Shown one piece after another: positions 1 through 9,771 of a stretch of 64,000 nt of DNA. A program made the position numbers and the translations under genes. The notes under the pieces were generated by a model. That model did no database searches, was not told the DNA's origin, and saw only the letters and a list, made by a program, of their open reading frames with translations. Positions within the stretch are counted from its first letter, which is position 1; every line of letters starts with the position of its first letter. Source of the DNA: Streptomyces avermitilis MA-4680 = NBRC 14893 (lineage in GTDB: Bacteria; Actinomycetota; Actinomycetes; Streptomycetales; Streptomycetaceae); contig NC_003155.5 of NCBI RefSeq assembly GCF_000009765.2, positions 2,232,001 to 2,296,000 of the forward strand, in the 5' to 3' direction.

Positions 1-1
1 G

Positions 2-589
2 CAGGCCGGGGTCATCAGGGCGCCCGGGCTGAACGACATGCTGGAGTACGCGCGCGCGTTGCCGGTGCTTCCCACTCCCCAGGGCGACAACGTCGTGATC
101 ATCACCGGGGCCGGCGGCAGCGGCGTGCTGCTGTCCGACGCGGTGACCGACAACGGGCTGTCCCTGATGGAGATCCCGCCGGACCTGGACGCGTCCTTCA
201 GGACGTTCATCCCGCCCTTCGGAGCCGCGGGCAACCCGGTCGACATCACCGGCGGTGAGCCGCCGTCGACGTACGAGGCGACCATCCGGCTGGGTCTCGA
301 GGACCCGCGCGTCCACGCCCTGGTCCTCGGCTACTGGCACACCATCGTCACCCCTCCCATGGTGTTCGCCGAGCTCACCGCGCGCGTGGTGGCCGAGTTC
401 CGGGAGCGCGGCATCGAGAAGCCGGTGGTGGCGTCGCTCGCCGGCGACGTCGAGGTCGAGGAGGCCTGCCAGTACCTCTACGAGCGCGGGGTCGTGGCGT
501 ACCCGTACACGACCGAGAAGCCGGTGGCCGTACTCGGCGCGAAGTATCGCTGGGCGCGGGCGGCGGGGCTGTTGGGGGGCGGTTCATGA
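2..589 (+). CDS. Acyl-CoA synthetase (NDP-forming), C-terminal part, cut by window edge
   Basis: The frame is already open at base 2, so only the last 195 residues are visible. They contain the ITGAGGSGVLLSDA loop and a following Rossmann-like domain typical of the NDP-forming acetyl-CoA/succinyl-CoA synthetase superfamily (Succ_CoA_lig-type flavodoxin domain), which makes acyl-CoA from an acid, CoA and ATP. The ATP-grasp half is not in the visible part. The gene ends at TGA 587-589, followed by a strong hairpin. The next genes are two OFA-type carboxylate transporters, so an oxalate-, formate- or other short-acid-activating role is reasonable, but the substrate is inference. Family call is good; substrate unknown. 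Confidence 0.8.
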   Translation, partial: QAGVIRAPGLNDMLEYARALPVLPTPQGDNVVIITGAGGSGVLLSDAVTDNGLSLMEIPPDLDASFRTFIPPFGAAGNPVDITGGEPPSTYEATIRLGLEDPRVHALVLGYWHTIVTPPMVFAELTARVVAEFRERGIEKPVVASLAGDVEVEEACQYLYERGVVAYPYTTEKPVAVLGAKYRWARAAGLLGGGS

Positions 590-602
590 GGTGACCGAGC
601 GC

Positions 603-633
603 GGGGCGGCCGACGGTGCGCGTCGGCCGCCCC
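603..633 (+). terminator. Hairpin terminator after the acyl-CoA synthetase
   Basis: GGGGCGGCCGAC (603-614) pairs perfectly with GTCGGCCGCCCC (622-633) around a 7-nt loop. There is no T tract, as is usual for high-GC actinobacterial terminators. It separates the synthetase gene from the transporter pair. Confidence 0.7.
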
Positions 634-708
634 GGGACCCGTGCGCACACGAAAGGCATTGGACAGGGGGCGCTGGCCAGAACTTTCGACGCAAGGGGCA
701 ATCGCGAT

Positions 709-2097
709 ATGACAACCACCGACCTATCGACGTCCGTCCCCTACAGGGAGGTGACGGACCGCAACGGCCGCGTGTACCGGATCGGCGAGACCGATACCGA
801 CCTCATGGGCCGGCCACGCACCTGGATGGTCATCCTGCCCTGGGTGGGCATGATGGGCATCAGCTCCGCCGAGTACGCGTTCACGTCGGCGGAGGACACC
901 CTCCACGAGGCTCATCTGTGGAGCAGCGGACACATCTTCTGGCTGATGGGCGTCTGGGTGTTCTTCCAGGCGGCCGTGGCCTTCCCCGCCGGACAGCTGC
1001 GGGAGAGCGGCAGGCTGCCCGCCCGCACGGCGATGATGATCGGCGCGCTCGGCACCCTGCTGGGCTATCTGGCGCTGGCTTTCGCGCCGAACGTGGTCGT
1101 CGCCTACGTCGGCTTCGGCATGTGCAGTGGCATCGGCGCCGGCCTGGTCTACGCGACCTGCATCAACATGGTCGGCAAGTGGTATCCGGAGCGCAAGGGC
1201 GGCAAGACGGGCTTCGTGAACGGCGGTTTCGCCTACGGGTCCGTGCCCTTCGTCTTCATCTTCACGTCGGTGCTGGACCTGAGCAACTACAAGGTCGTGC
1301 TCAGCTGCGTGGGCGTCGGGCTGTGCCTGGTGGTGGCGTCGGCCGGCTGGTTCTTCAAGGATCCGCCGAAGAGCTGGTGGCCCCCGCACGTCGACCCGCT
1401 GACGGTGACCGACGACCCGAGGATCCGCCGGGCGCTGGCGAAGAACCCGCCGGCGGTCAAGCAGTACACCCCCAAGGAGGCCGCTCGTACGCCCGTGCTC
1501 TGGATGATGTGGTTCTGTCTGCTCTGCACGGCCGGCATCAACATCTTCGGCATCGCCTTCCAGGTGCCGTTCGGCAAGGACATGGGCTTCGCGGGCGGGA
1601 TCGTGGCCACGGCGATGTCCCTGAAGGCCATCGTCAACGGCACCGGGCGCGGCGTGATCGGGTGGATATCCGATCGCTACGGGCGCCGCAACACGCTGGT
1701 CGTCGTGTGTCTCGTGCTGGGTTCCGCCCAGTTCGGCGTCCTGGTGTCGGGCCAGATGGGCAGCATGCCGTTCTTCCTGTTCTGCTCCATGGTCTCCGGA
1801 TTCGGCGGTGGTGCGATCTTCCCGCTGTTCGCGGCGATGACCGCGGACTACTTCGGCGAGAACAACAACGCCAGCAACTACGGAATGGTCTACAGCTCCA
1901 AGCTCATCTCGGGCCTGGTGGGATCCGGTCTGGGCGCGGTCGTCGTCGGTGCGTGGGACTACGACGGCGCGTTCGTCCTGGCGGGCTCCGTCGGGCTGGC
2001 CTCGGCGGTCCTGGCGCTGTTCCTGCGGGCGCCCGGACGGCCCAGGGCCCAGCACATCCTCCCCAACCCGCAGCCGCTCGGCGAGGAGATGGCGTGA
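709..2097 (+). CDS. OFA-family MFS transporter (oxalate/formate antiporter type), copy 1
   Basis: A 462-residue protein with about 12 membrane segments of the major facilitator fold. The N-terminus reads YREVTDRNGRVYRIGET before the first helix, shared with the downstream copy, and the body has the glycine-rich helices and the VGKWYPERKGGKTGFVNGG loop seen in the oxalate/formate antiporter (OFA) group, which exchanges or imports small carboxylates. ATG 709 is chosen because AAGGGG lies about 9 nt upstream; an upstream in-frame start would run through the preceding terminator. One base separates its stop from the next ATG, so the two transporters are co-transcribed. Actual substrate (oxalate, formate or another acid) cannot be read from the sequence. 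Confidence 0.85.
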   Translation: MTTTDLSTSVPYREVTDRNGRVYRIGETDTDLMGRPRTWMVILPWVGMMGISSAEYAFTSAEDTLHEAHLWSSGHIFWLMGVWVFFQAAVAFPAGQLRESGRLPARTAMMIGALGTLLGYLALAFAPNVVVAYVGFGMCSGIGAGLVYATCINMVGKWYPERKGGKTGFVNGGFAYGSVPFVFIFTSVLDLSNYKVVLSCVGVGLCLVVASAGWFFKDPPKSWWPPHVDPLTVTDDPRIRRALAKNPPAVKQYTPKEAARTPVLWMMWFCLLCTAGINIFGIAFQVPFGKDMGFAGGIVATAMSLKAIVNGTGRGVIGWISDRYGRRNTLVVVCLVLGSAQFGVLVSGQMGSMPFFLFCSMVSGFGGGAIFPLFAAMTADYFGENNNASNYGMVYSSKLISGLVGSGLGAVVVGAWDYDGAFVLAGSVGLASAVLALFLRAPGRPRAQHILPNPQPLGEEMA

Positions 2098-2098
2098 C

Positions 2099-3505
2099 AT
2101 GACGGCGGACCCCATCGCGGCGAGGAGCGCGTCGGCAGACCCCGGCGCCCCGAACCGCTCGTACCGGGAAGTGACCGACTCGCGCGGCCGCGTCTACCGC
2201 GTGGGCGAGACGGACCGCGACATCCTCGGCCACTCACGAAAATTCATGGTGTACCTGCCATGGGCAGCCATGATGGCCATCAGCGTCTTCGAATACGCGT
2301 ACGGCTCGGCCGAGGACACCCTGTCCCACGCCCACGGCTGGACGCAGAGCAACACGTTCTGGATCCTGAGCGTCTGGGTCTTCTTCCAGGCCGGTATCGC
2401 CTTCCCCGCGGGCTGGCTGCGCGAGAAGGGCGTCCTGACCGCCTGCACGGCCATGCACCTCGGCGCGGGCATGTGCCTGGTCGGATTCCTCGCCCTGTCA
2501 CACCTGAGCAACGTGCTCCTGGCGATTCTGGGATTCGGTGTCGTCGGCGGCATCGGTTCCGGCCTGGTGTACGCGACCTGCATCAACATGGTCGGCAAGT
2601 GGTTCCCCGAGCGCCGCGGTGCGAGGACCGGGTTCGTCAACGGCGGGTTCGCGTACGGGTCGCTTCCTTTCATCTTCATCTTCAACTACGCGTTCGACAC
2701 GGCGAACTACCACCGGGTCCTGGACCTCATCGGCTGCTACGTGATGATCGTGGTCCTGTCCAGCGCGTTCTTCTTCAAGGACCCGCCGAAGAACTGGTGG
2801 CCCGCGGACATCGATCCGCTGACCTGCTCGGGCAACGGCAAGAGCGCCGCGAGTCTCGCGAAGAACCCGCCCGCGGTGAAGCAGTACACGCCCAAGGAGG
2901 CCATCAGGACCGGTGTGCTCCCGTTGATGTGGATCACTCTCGTCATGACGGCAGGCGTATCGATCTTCGGGATCTCCTTCCAGGTCGACTTCGCCAAGGA
3001 GGTCGGCTTCGGGCCACTGGTGGCCGCCTCTTCGATGGGCATCATGGCCGTCATCAACGGCATCGGCCGCGCGGTGGTGGGCTGGCTGTCCGACATCTTG
3101 GGCCGCAAGCTCACCCTGGTGTTCGTGATCGTCGTCCTGGGTCTCGCCCAGTTCGGCGTGATCTGGGCCGGCGACGTCAAGAGCGAGTGGCTGTTCCTGT
3201 TCTTCGCCTTCCTCTCCGGATTCGGCGGCGGCGCGTTCTACCCGATGTTCGCGGCGCTGACCCCGGACTACTTCGGCGAGAACTACAACGCCACCAACTA
3301 CGGCCTGGTGTACAGCGGCAAGCTGATCAGCGGTCTGTTCGGCGGCGGACTCGGCTCCATGGTGGTCGCGGCCTGGGGCTACAACGGCGCGTACGCGCTG
3401 GCCGGGGCGATCTCCATGGTGGCGGCGGCGATCGCGCTGCTGCTGAAGCAGCCGGGGCGGAACACGGACAGGAGCCTGACTCCGGAGCCGCAGCCGGCGG
3501 GCTGA
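2099..3505 (+). CDS. OFA-family MFS transporter, copy 2 (tandem paralog)
   Basis: A 468-residue MFS protein very similar along its whole length to the gene just upstream: same YREVTDSRGRVYRVGETDRD lead, the same VYATCINMVGKW segment, the same FKDPPKNWWP and KQYTPKEA cytoplasmic loop motifs. This is a tandem duplication. The start ATG is 1 nt after the upstream TGA, with GAGGAG 2083-2088 as ribosome site inside the upstream gene. Family knowledge: OFA proteins carry oxalate, formate or related carboxylates. Two side-by-side copies suggest either different substrates or a hetero-oligomeric arrangement (inference). A perfect 12-bp hairpin terminator follows. Confidence 0.85.
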   Translation: MTADPIAARSASADPGAPNRSYREVTDSRGRVYRVGETDRDILGHSRKFMVYLPWAAMMAISVFEYAYGSAEDTLSHAHGWTQSNTFWILSVWVFFQAGIAFPAGWLREKGVLTACTAMHLGAGMCLVGFLALSHLSNVLLAILGFGVVGGIGSGLVYATCINMVGKWFPERRGARTGFVNGGFAYGSLPFIFIFNYAFDTANYHRVLDLIGCYVMIVVLSSAFFFKDPPKNWWPADIDPLTCSGNGKSAASLAKNPPAVKQYTPKEAIRTGVLPLMWITLVMTAGVSIFGISFQVDFAKEVGFGPLVAASSMGIMAVINGIGRAVVGWLSDILGRKLTLVFVIVVLGLAQFGVIWAGDVKSEWLFLFFAFLSGFGGGAFYPMFAALTPDYFGENYNATNYGLVYSGKLISGLFGGGLGSMVVAAWGYNGAYALAGAISMVAAAIALLLKQPGRNTDRSLTPEPQPAG

Positions 3506-3520
3506 GCGCGGCGACGTTCG

Positions 3521-3560
3521 AGGGGCCCTGTCCGGGAGGTGGCTCGCTGACAGGGCCCCT
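3521..3560. terminator. Hairpin terminator between convergent transporter and isomerase genes
   Basis: AGGGGCCCTGTC (3521-3532) pairs with GACAGGGCCCCT (3549-3560) around a 16-nt loop. It lies between the end of the plus-strand transporter pair and the end of the minus-strand sugar operon, so it can serve both. The remaining 3561-3736 shows no gene. Confidence 0.75.
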
Positions 3561-3736
3561 CAAGCGTGGGGTCCGGTGCGGCGCAGGGCGCGGTTGATGT
3601 CGAAGCCTCCTTGGCGTACGTCGGTGGGGCGGGTCGGCGCAGGACGGCGGACGGGGTCCGGTGTCCCTCGCCCGCCGTCGCTCAGCGGCCCGGCGCCCCG
3701 GCGGGCGCGGGAAGTTCACAAGGGTGCCGCTTCGTG

Positions 3737-4741
<1,005 letters not shown>

Positions 4742-4753
4742 TCCCGGGCCTCC

Positions 4754-5962
4754 TCAGACCACTACGGGTGTGTAGACGGAGTTCTTGGCGGCGCTCTCCT
4801 CCACCGCCGCCAGCACGCGCTGCACTTGCAGCCCGTCGGCGAAGGACGGCTCGGGGCGGTGGTTCGCCGCGATGGCATGGACCAGGTCGCGGGCCTGGTG
4901 GACGAAGGTGTGCTCGTAGCCGAGGCCGTGGCCCGGCGGCCACCAGGCTTCCAGGTAGGGGTGGTCGGGCTCGGTGACCAGGATGCGGCGGAAGCCGGCG
5001 TGCGCGAGGGGTTCGGTGTGGTCGTGGTACGCGAGCTCGTTGAGCCGCTCCAGGTCGAAGGCCAACGAGCCGCGCTCGCCGTTGAGTTCGATGCGCAGGG
5101 AGTTCTTGCGGCCGGTCGCGAACCGGGACGCCTCGAAGGTGGCGAGGGCGCCGGAGGCGAAGCGGGCGGTGAAGAGAGCGGCGTCGTCGACGGTGACGGT
5201 GCCGAGACCGCCCGCGGAGACCGCGGCGAGCCCGCCGGTCGTGCCGCCGGGCAGCGGACGCTCCCGTACGAAGGTCTCGGTGAGCGCGGAGACTCCGGCC
5301 AGGGGCTCGCCCGCGAGGTACTGGGCCAGGTCGACGATGTGGGCGCCCAGGTCGCCGAGCGCCCCCGAACCGGCCACTTCCCTGCGCAGTCGCCAGGTGA
5401 GCGGAAACTCGGGGTCGACCAGCCAGTCCTGAAGGTACGTCACCCGCACGTGCCGCAGGGTGCCCAGCCGGCCTTCGCGGACCATCCGCCGGGCCAGCGA
5501 GGTGGCGGGCAGCCGACGGTAGTTGAAGCCGACCATGGTCAACCGGCCCTGCCGATAAGCCTGTTCGCCCGCGGCCGCCATGGCCTCCGCTTCCTCGACC
5601 GTGTTCGCGAGGGGTTTCTCGCACAGGACGTGTTTGCCCGCGGCCAGCGCGGCGACGGCGATCTCGGCATGGCTGTCACCCGGGGTGCAGATGTCGACGA
5701 CGTCGACGTCGTCACGGGCGATCAGGGCGCGCCAGTCGGTCTCGGCCGCCGCCCAGCCGTGCCGCTCGGCCATGGCGCGCACGGCCTGTCCGTCGCGGCC
5801 GCACACGGCGGCGAGCACCGGGCGGGACGGCAGGTCGAAGACGCGGCCGACGGTGCGCCAGCCCTGGGAGTGGGCGGCGCCCATGAAGGCGTAGCCGACC
5901 ATGCCGATACCGAGCGGCGGCTTCCCGGCGTCCGCCTCGTCGCGCGGGTGCGGCTGTCCCAT
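4754..5962 (-). CDS. Gfo/Idh/MocA family NAD(P)-dependent oxidoreductase
   Basis: A 402-residue dehydrogenase. The N-terminal Rossmann motif is GMVGYAFMGAAHSQGW near residues 20-35 and the family EKP motif is at about 115-117 (LCEKPLANT). The C-terminal half is the typical mixed alpha/beta substrate domain. These enzymes oxidise sugars, sugar acids or inositols with NAD(P). GAGGAGG precedes the ATG. The gene lies between the ABC binding-protein gene (51-nt gap) and the isomerase (12-nt gap), consistent with a dedicated uptake-and-oxidation pathway. Substrate is unknown; inositol or a rare sugar is a reasonable guess from the transporter class only. Confidence 0.88.
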   Translation of the reverse strand: MGQPHPRDEADAGKPPLGIGMVGYAFMGAAHSQGWRTVGRVFDLPSRPVLAAVCGRDGQAVRAMAERHGWAAAETDWRALIARDDVDVVDICTPGDSHAEIAVAALAAGKHVLCEKPLANTVEEAEAMAAAGEQAYRQGRLTMVGFNYRRLPATSLARRMVREGRLGTLRHVRVTYLQDWLVDPEFPLTWRLRREVAGSGALGDLGAHIVDLAQYLAGEPLAGVSALTETFVRERPLPGGTTGGLAAVSAGGLGTVTVDDAALFTARFASGALATFEASRFATGRKNSLRIELNGERGSLAFDLERLNELAYHDHTEPLAHAGFRRILVTEPDHPYLEAWWPPGHGLGYEHTFVHQARDLVHAIAANHRPEPSFADGLQVQRVLAAVEESAAKNSVYTPVVV

Positions 5963-6013
5963 ACCGTTGTCCTCCTCTTCGTCGTGGCGCGGTGGGGGTG
6001 CGAGCAGGGGCGG

Positions 6014-7063
6014 TCACCTGAAGCCGGTGGACATGTACTGGCCGACGTTGTCCTTGTCGACGACCGCCGAGTAGAGGGTCAGGGAGGCCGGGATCTCGAA
6101 CTCGGCGAGGCCGCCGACGCCCTTGCCCTGGCCGAGCGCGCGGGCCAGGTCGATGGCGGACGCGGCCATGGTCGGCGGGTACAGCACGGTCGCCTTCAGG
6201 ACACCGTCGTCCGCCTTGATGGCCTGGAAGGCGGAGAGCGCGCCCGCGCCGCCGACCATCAGGAAGTCGTCCCGTCCGGCCTGCTTGATGGCCCGCAGCG
6301 CGCCGACGCCCTGGTCGTCGTCGTGGTTCCACAGCGCGTCGAACCTGGACTGGGCCTGGAGGAGCTGGGCCATCTTCGACTGTCCGGACTCGACGGTGAA
6401 CTCGGCTGCCTGCCGGGCGACCTTCCTGATGTTCGGGTAGTTCTTCAGCGCCGCGTCGAAGCCCTGCGTGCGCTGCTTGGTGAGCTCCAGGTTGTCCAGC
6501 CCGGCCAGCTCGACGACGCGCGCGTTCGGCTTGTCCTTGAGCTTCTCGCCGATGTAGCGGCCGGCGCTCAGCCCCATGCCGTAGTTGTCGCCGCCGATCC
6601 AGCAGCGGTACGCCTGCGGGGAGTTGAAGATACGGTCGAGGTTGACGACGGGTATGCCCGCGCGCATCGCCTTGAGGCCGACCTGGGTGAGTGCCTTGCC
6701 GTCGGCGGGCAGGACGACCAGGACGTCGACCTTCTTGTTGATCAGCGTCTCGATCTGGCCGATCTGCGCGGCGGTGTCGTTGGAGCCCTCGGTGATCTCC
6801 AGCGTCACGTCGCCGTACTTCTTCGCCCGGCTCTTCGCGTTGTCGTTGATCGCGTTGAGCCAGCCGTGGTCGGCCTGCGGTCCGGCGAAGCCGATGGTGA
6901 CGTGCTTGCCGGGTTTGTCGTCGGCGGCCGACCGGTCGTTCGCGGCCGGCTTCTCGGACGTGGTGTCATTGCTTGTGCAACCCACGAGGAGGGCACCGGC
7001 GGATACGGCGGCGGTCCCGAAGAGCAGTCCTCTGCGGCTCGTGACAGGTGTCGGCTCTGGCAT
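6014..7063 (-). CDS. Sugar ABC transporter substrate-binding lipoprotein (RbsB-like)
   Basis: A 349-residue periplasmic-binding-protein type 1 domain of the ribose/galactose class. The N-terminus has a twin-arginine pair (TSRRGLLFG) followed by a hydrophobic stretch and a lipobox LLVGC with Cys29, so it is an exported lipoprotein, possibly through Tat. The start ATG 7063 is chosen because the signal peptide begins there and AAAGGG lies about 7 nt upstream; a much longer open frame runs backwards through the permease gene and is not real. It binds the imported sugar outside the cell and delivers it to the permease and ATPase encoded just upstream. Confidence 0.9.
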   Translation of the reverse strand: MPEPTPVTSRRGLLFGTAAVSAGALLVGCTSNDTTSEKPAANDRSAADDKPGKHVTIGFAGPQADHGWLNAINDNAKSRAKKYGDVTLEITEGSNDTAAQIGQIETLINKKVDVLVVLPADGKALTQVGLKAMRAGIPVVNLDRIFNSPQAYRCWIGGDNYGMGLSAGRYIGEKLKDKPNARVVELAGLDNLELTKQRTQGFDAALKNYPNIRKVARQAAEFTVESGQSKMAQLLQAQSRFDALWNHDDDQGVGALRAIKQAGRDDFLMVGGAGALSAFQAIKADDGVLKATVLYPPTMAASAIDLARALGQGKGVGGLAEFEIPASLTLYSAVVDKDNVGQYMSTGFR

Positions 7064-7080
7064 GGCGGTGAACCCTTTCC

Positions 7081-8100
7081 TCAGGTCGTGCTCGCGGTAC
7101 GGCGCTGGACCAGCACGGCGGCGACGATGATCGCGCCCTTGGCGATCTGCTGGACGTCGCTCTGCAGGTTGTTCAGGGCGAAGATGTCGGTGATCGTGGT
7201 GAAGATCAGTACGCCGAGGACCGAGCCGGTGATGGTGCCCCGGCCTCCGCTGAGCAGGGTGCCGCCGATGATCGCGGCCGCGATGGCGTCGAGCTCGTAC
7301 AGGTTGCCGTTGGTGTTCTGGCCCGAGCCGGACAGGATGATCAGCAGGAAGGCGGCGATGCCGCAGCACAGCCCGGAGAGCAGGTAGAGGTACAGCCGCT
7401 GGCGTCGTACGTCGATGCCCGCGAGCCGGGCCGCCTCCGCGTTGCCGCCGACGGCGACCGTGCGCCGCCCGAAGGTGGTGCGGTTCAGGATCAGCCAGCC
7501 GATGACCGTCACGACCGCGAAGACCAGGACGAGCGGCGGGATGCCGAGCAGATAGGAATCGCGCTCCCCCAGCTTCAGGACCGTGTCGACGGTGACGATC
7601 TGTGTCCTGCCGTCCGTGATCTGGAGCGCGAGGCCGCGGGCCGAGGCCAGCATGGCGAGCGTGGCGATGAACGGCACCAGCCCGCCGTACGCGATCAGCA
7701 GTCCGTTCACGAGGCCGCAGCCCACGCCGACGATCATCGCGGTGAAGAGGATGCCGGCGAAGCCGTACTCCTGGGTGGCGACGGTGGTGGCCCATACGGA
7801 GGCGAGGGCGACGATCGCGCCGACGGACAGGTCGATGCCGCCGGAGGTGATGACGAAGGTCATGCCGACGGTGACGACGCCGATCACCGAGGCCTGGGTG
7901 AGGACGAGTTGGAGATTGCGGGTGTCGAGGAACTCGTCGGGTTTGGTGATGCCGCCGATGACGACCAGGGCGGCGAGCACACCGAGCAGCGAGAGCGTGC
8001 GGACGTCGGCGCGGGCGGCGAGGGAGCGCCATGCGGGGAGTTCACTCACCGGTGACGCCTGGCCGGTGCCGCCCCTGGGCGGAGATACGGGCTGCGTCAT
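7081..8100 (-). CDS. Sugar ABC transporter permease (ribose/xylose type)
   Basis: A 339-residue membrane protein with roughly ten hydrophobic segments and the family landmarks GIDLSVGAIVALASV and LSGGRGTITGSVLG. It forms the membrane channel of a carbohydrate-uptake ABC importer of the RbsC type. Its ATG overlaps the stop of the ATPase gene by four bases (ATGA at 8097-8100), indicating translational coupling, and 17 nt separate its stop from the binding-protein gene. Confidence 0.92.
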   Translation of the reverse strand: MTQPVSPPRGGTGQASPVSELPAWRSLAARADVRTLSLLGVLAALVVIGGITKPDEFLDTRNLQLVLTQASVIGVVTVGMTFVITSGGIDLSVGAIVALASVWATTVATQEYGFAGILFTAMIVGVGCGLVNGLLIAYGGLVPFIATLAMLASARGLALQITDGRTQIVTVDTVLKLGERDSYLLGIPPLVLVFAVVTVIGWLILNRTTFGRRTVAVGGNAEAARLAGIDVRRQRLYLYLLSGLCCGIAAFLLIILSGSGQNTNGNLYELDAIAAAIIGGTLLSGGRGTITGSVLGVLIFTTITDIFALNNLQSDVQQIAKGAIIVAAVLVQRRTASTT

Positions 8101-9635
8101 GACGCCGGGGTTCCTTCCACGGGGCTTCCTTCCATGACCAGGTCGAGGACGCGGTGTTCGTCGAGTTCACGGGCGGGCGCCCGGTGTACGACGCGGCCCT
8201 CGCGCAGCACCAGCACCCGGTCGGCGAGGCCGAGCACCTCGGGTACCTCGCTGGACACGAGCAGCACGGCGAGGCCCTCGTCGGCGAGGCGGCGGATCAC
8301 CGCGTACAGCTCGGCGCGGGCGCCGACGTCGACGCCGCGGGTGGGTTCGTCGAGGAGCAGCACCCGGCAGCCGCGCAGCAGCCAGCGCGCCAGGACGGCC
8401 TTCTGCTGGTTGCCGCCGGACAGGGTGCGCGCGGGCGCGGACGGACGGTCGGGGCGCAGTGACAGTTCCCGGGTCGCGGCTCGCGCGGCATCGCGTTCGG
8501 CGCCGCGGTCGATCCAACCTCCGTGTGCGAAGCGGGACATGGAGGAGAGCGACACATTGCGCGTGACGGACTCCAGCAGGAGCAGGGCCTGCGTCTTGCG
8601 CTCCTCGGGGGCGAGCCCGAGTCCGGCGCGGACGGCGGCGCGTACGCTGCCGGGCCGCAGCGCCCGTCCGGCCACCGTGACCTGCCCTGCGGACGGCTTC
8701 CGGGCCCCGTAGACGGTCTCCAGGATCTCGGACCGTCCCGAACCCACCAGTCCGGCCAGTCCGACGATCTCGCCGGGGCGCAGTTCGAGGTCGAGGGGCT
8801 CGAACTCGCCTTCCCTGGCGAGGCCCTGGACCTTGAGTAGGGGGTCGGAGGTGGCTGGGGCAGGGGCGGGCGGCCGGTCCGGGAAGACGTACTCCACGTC
8901 GCGGCCGGTCATCAGCGCCACGATCTCGCGCGTCGGCGTGGATTTCGCGGGCAGCCCGCCCGCCACCGCGCGCCCGTCCTTCAGTACGGTCACCCGGTCG
9001 CCGATCCGGCGGATCTCCTCGAGGCGGTGCGAGATGTGGACGACGGCGACGCCGTCCGCGGTGAGGTCGCCGACGATGCGGAAGAGGTTGTCGACCTCGT
9101 CGGGATCGAGGGCCGCGGACGGCTCGTCCATCACGATGAGGCGGACGTCGTGGGAGAGCGCGCGCGCCATGGAGACGATCTGCTGCTGGGCTGCCGACAG
9201 GTCGCCGACGAGGCGCGACGGTGCGATCTCCGGGTGGCCGAGGCGCTTGAGGAGAGCCGCTGTCGAGGCTCGCGCGGCCTTCCCTCGTACGACGAAGCCG
9301 GCGGTCGTGGGCTCATGGCCGAGGTGGACGTTCTCGGCCACCGACAGGCCCTCCACCAGGTCTAGTTCCTGGTAGATGGTGGCGATGCCGAGGCGCATGG
9401 CGGCGATCGGGGAGCGGAGCGTGACGGGTGCGCCGCGCCAGCACAGACGGCCGTCGTCGGGCTGGTGGGCGCCGGCCAGGACCTTGATGAGGGTGGACTT
9501 TCCGGCGCCGTTCTGGCCGAGCAGACAGTGGACCTCGCCGGCCTGAACGTCGAGGTCGACGCCGTCGAGGGCCCGGACGCCGGGGAACGACTTGGTGATG
9601 CCGGACATGGTGAGCAGCGGTGGTTCTGGTGCCAT
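8097..9635 (-). CDS. Sugar ABC transporter ATPase with two nucleotide-binding domains (RbsA-like)
   Basis: A 512-residue fused ATPase. Domain 1 has Walker A GQNGAGKST near residue 40 and Walker B VRLIVMDEPSAALD; its signature reads DLSAAQQQ. Domain 2 has the signature LSGGNQQKAVLARWL and Walker B VLLLDEPTRGVDVG. Its P-loop-like segment (GLVGSGRSE) is the degenerate form usual for the second half of RbsA/MglA proteins. It energises the permease encoded by the overlapping downstream gene. It is the first gene of the transporter operon; a 136-bp gap separates it from the ROK regulator. Confidence 0.93.
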   Translation of the reverse strand: MAPEPPLLTMSGITKSFPGVRALDGVDLDVQAGEVHCLLGQNGAGKSTLIKVLAGAHQPDDGRLCWRGAPVTLRSPIAAMRLGIATIYQELDLVEGLSVAENVHLGHEPTTAGFVVRGKAARASTAALLKRLGHPEIAPSRLVGDLSAAQQQIVSMARALSHDVRLIVMDEPSAALDPDEVDNLFRIVGDLTADGVAVVHISHRLEEIRRIGDRVTVLKDGRAVAGGLPAKSTPTREIVALMTGRDVEYVFPDRPPAPAPATSDPLLKVQGLAREGEFEPLDLELRPGEIVGLAGLVGSGRSEILETVYGARKPSAGQVTVAGRALRPGSVRAAVRAGLGLAPEERKTQALLLLESVTRNVSLSSMSRFAHGGWIDRGAERDAARAATRELSLRPDRPSAPARTLSGGNQQKAVLARWLLRGCRVLLLDEPTRGVDVGARAELYAVIRRLADEGLAVLLVSSEVPEVLGLADRVLVLREGRVVHRAPARELDEHRVLDLVMEGSPVEGTPAS

Positions 9636-9771
9636 GACGGTTCCCTTTGGCAGGCGTGCGGGCCGGTTTCAGGGCGTGCGCTTGCGGAGCAGGCATGCAG
9701 GGCGTGCGGCAGGCATTCAGGCAGGGCGGAGCAGGGCGCTGTGCTGGTCGTGCGCGCGGTACGGCGGGTGC
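9636..9771. other. Repeat-bearing spacer between ROK regulator and ABC operon
   Basis: The spacer holds near-repeats of GCAGGCAT followed by CAGG (around 9690-9730: GGAGCAGGCATGCAGGGCG and GCGGCAGGCATTCAGGCAGG). It sits upstream of the ABC ATPase start and could hold its promoter or operator, but no clear -10/-35 pair is visible. Confidence 0.35.

Noticed and set aside
724..2115. Long antisense frames opposite the OFA transporters and many other genes
   Set aside because: High GC keeps antisense frames open. They lack domains, ribosome sites and sensible composition, while the sense frames carry clear family motifs.
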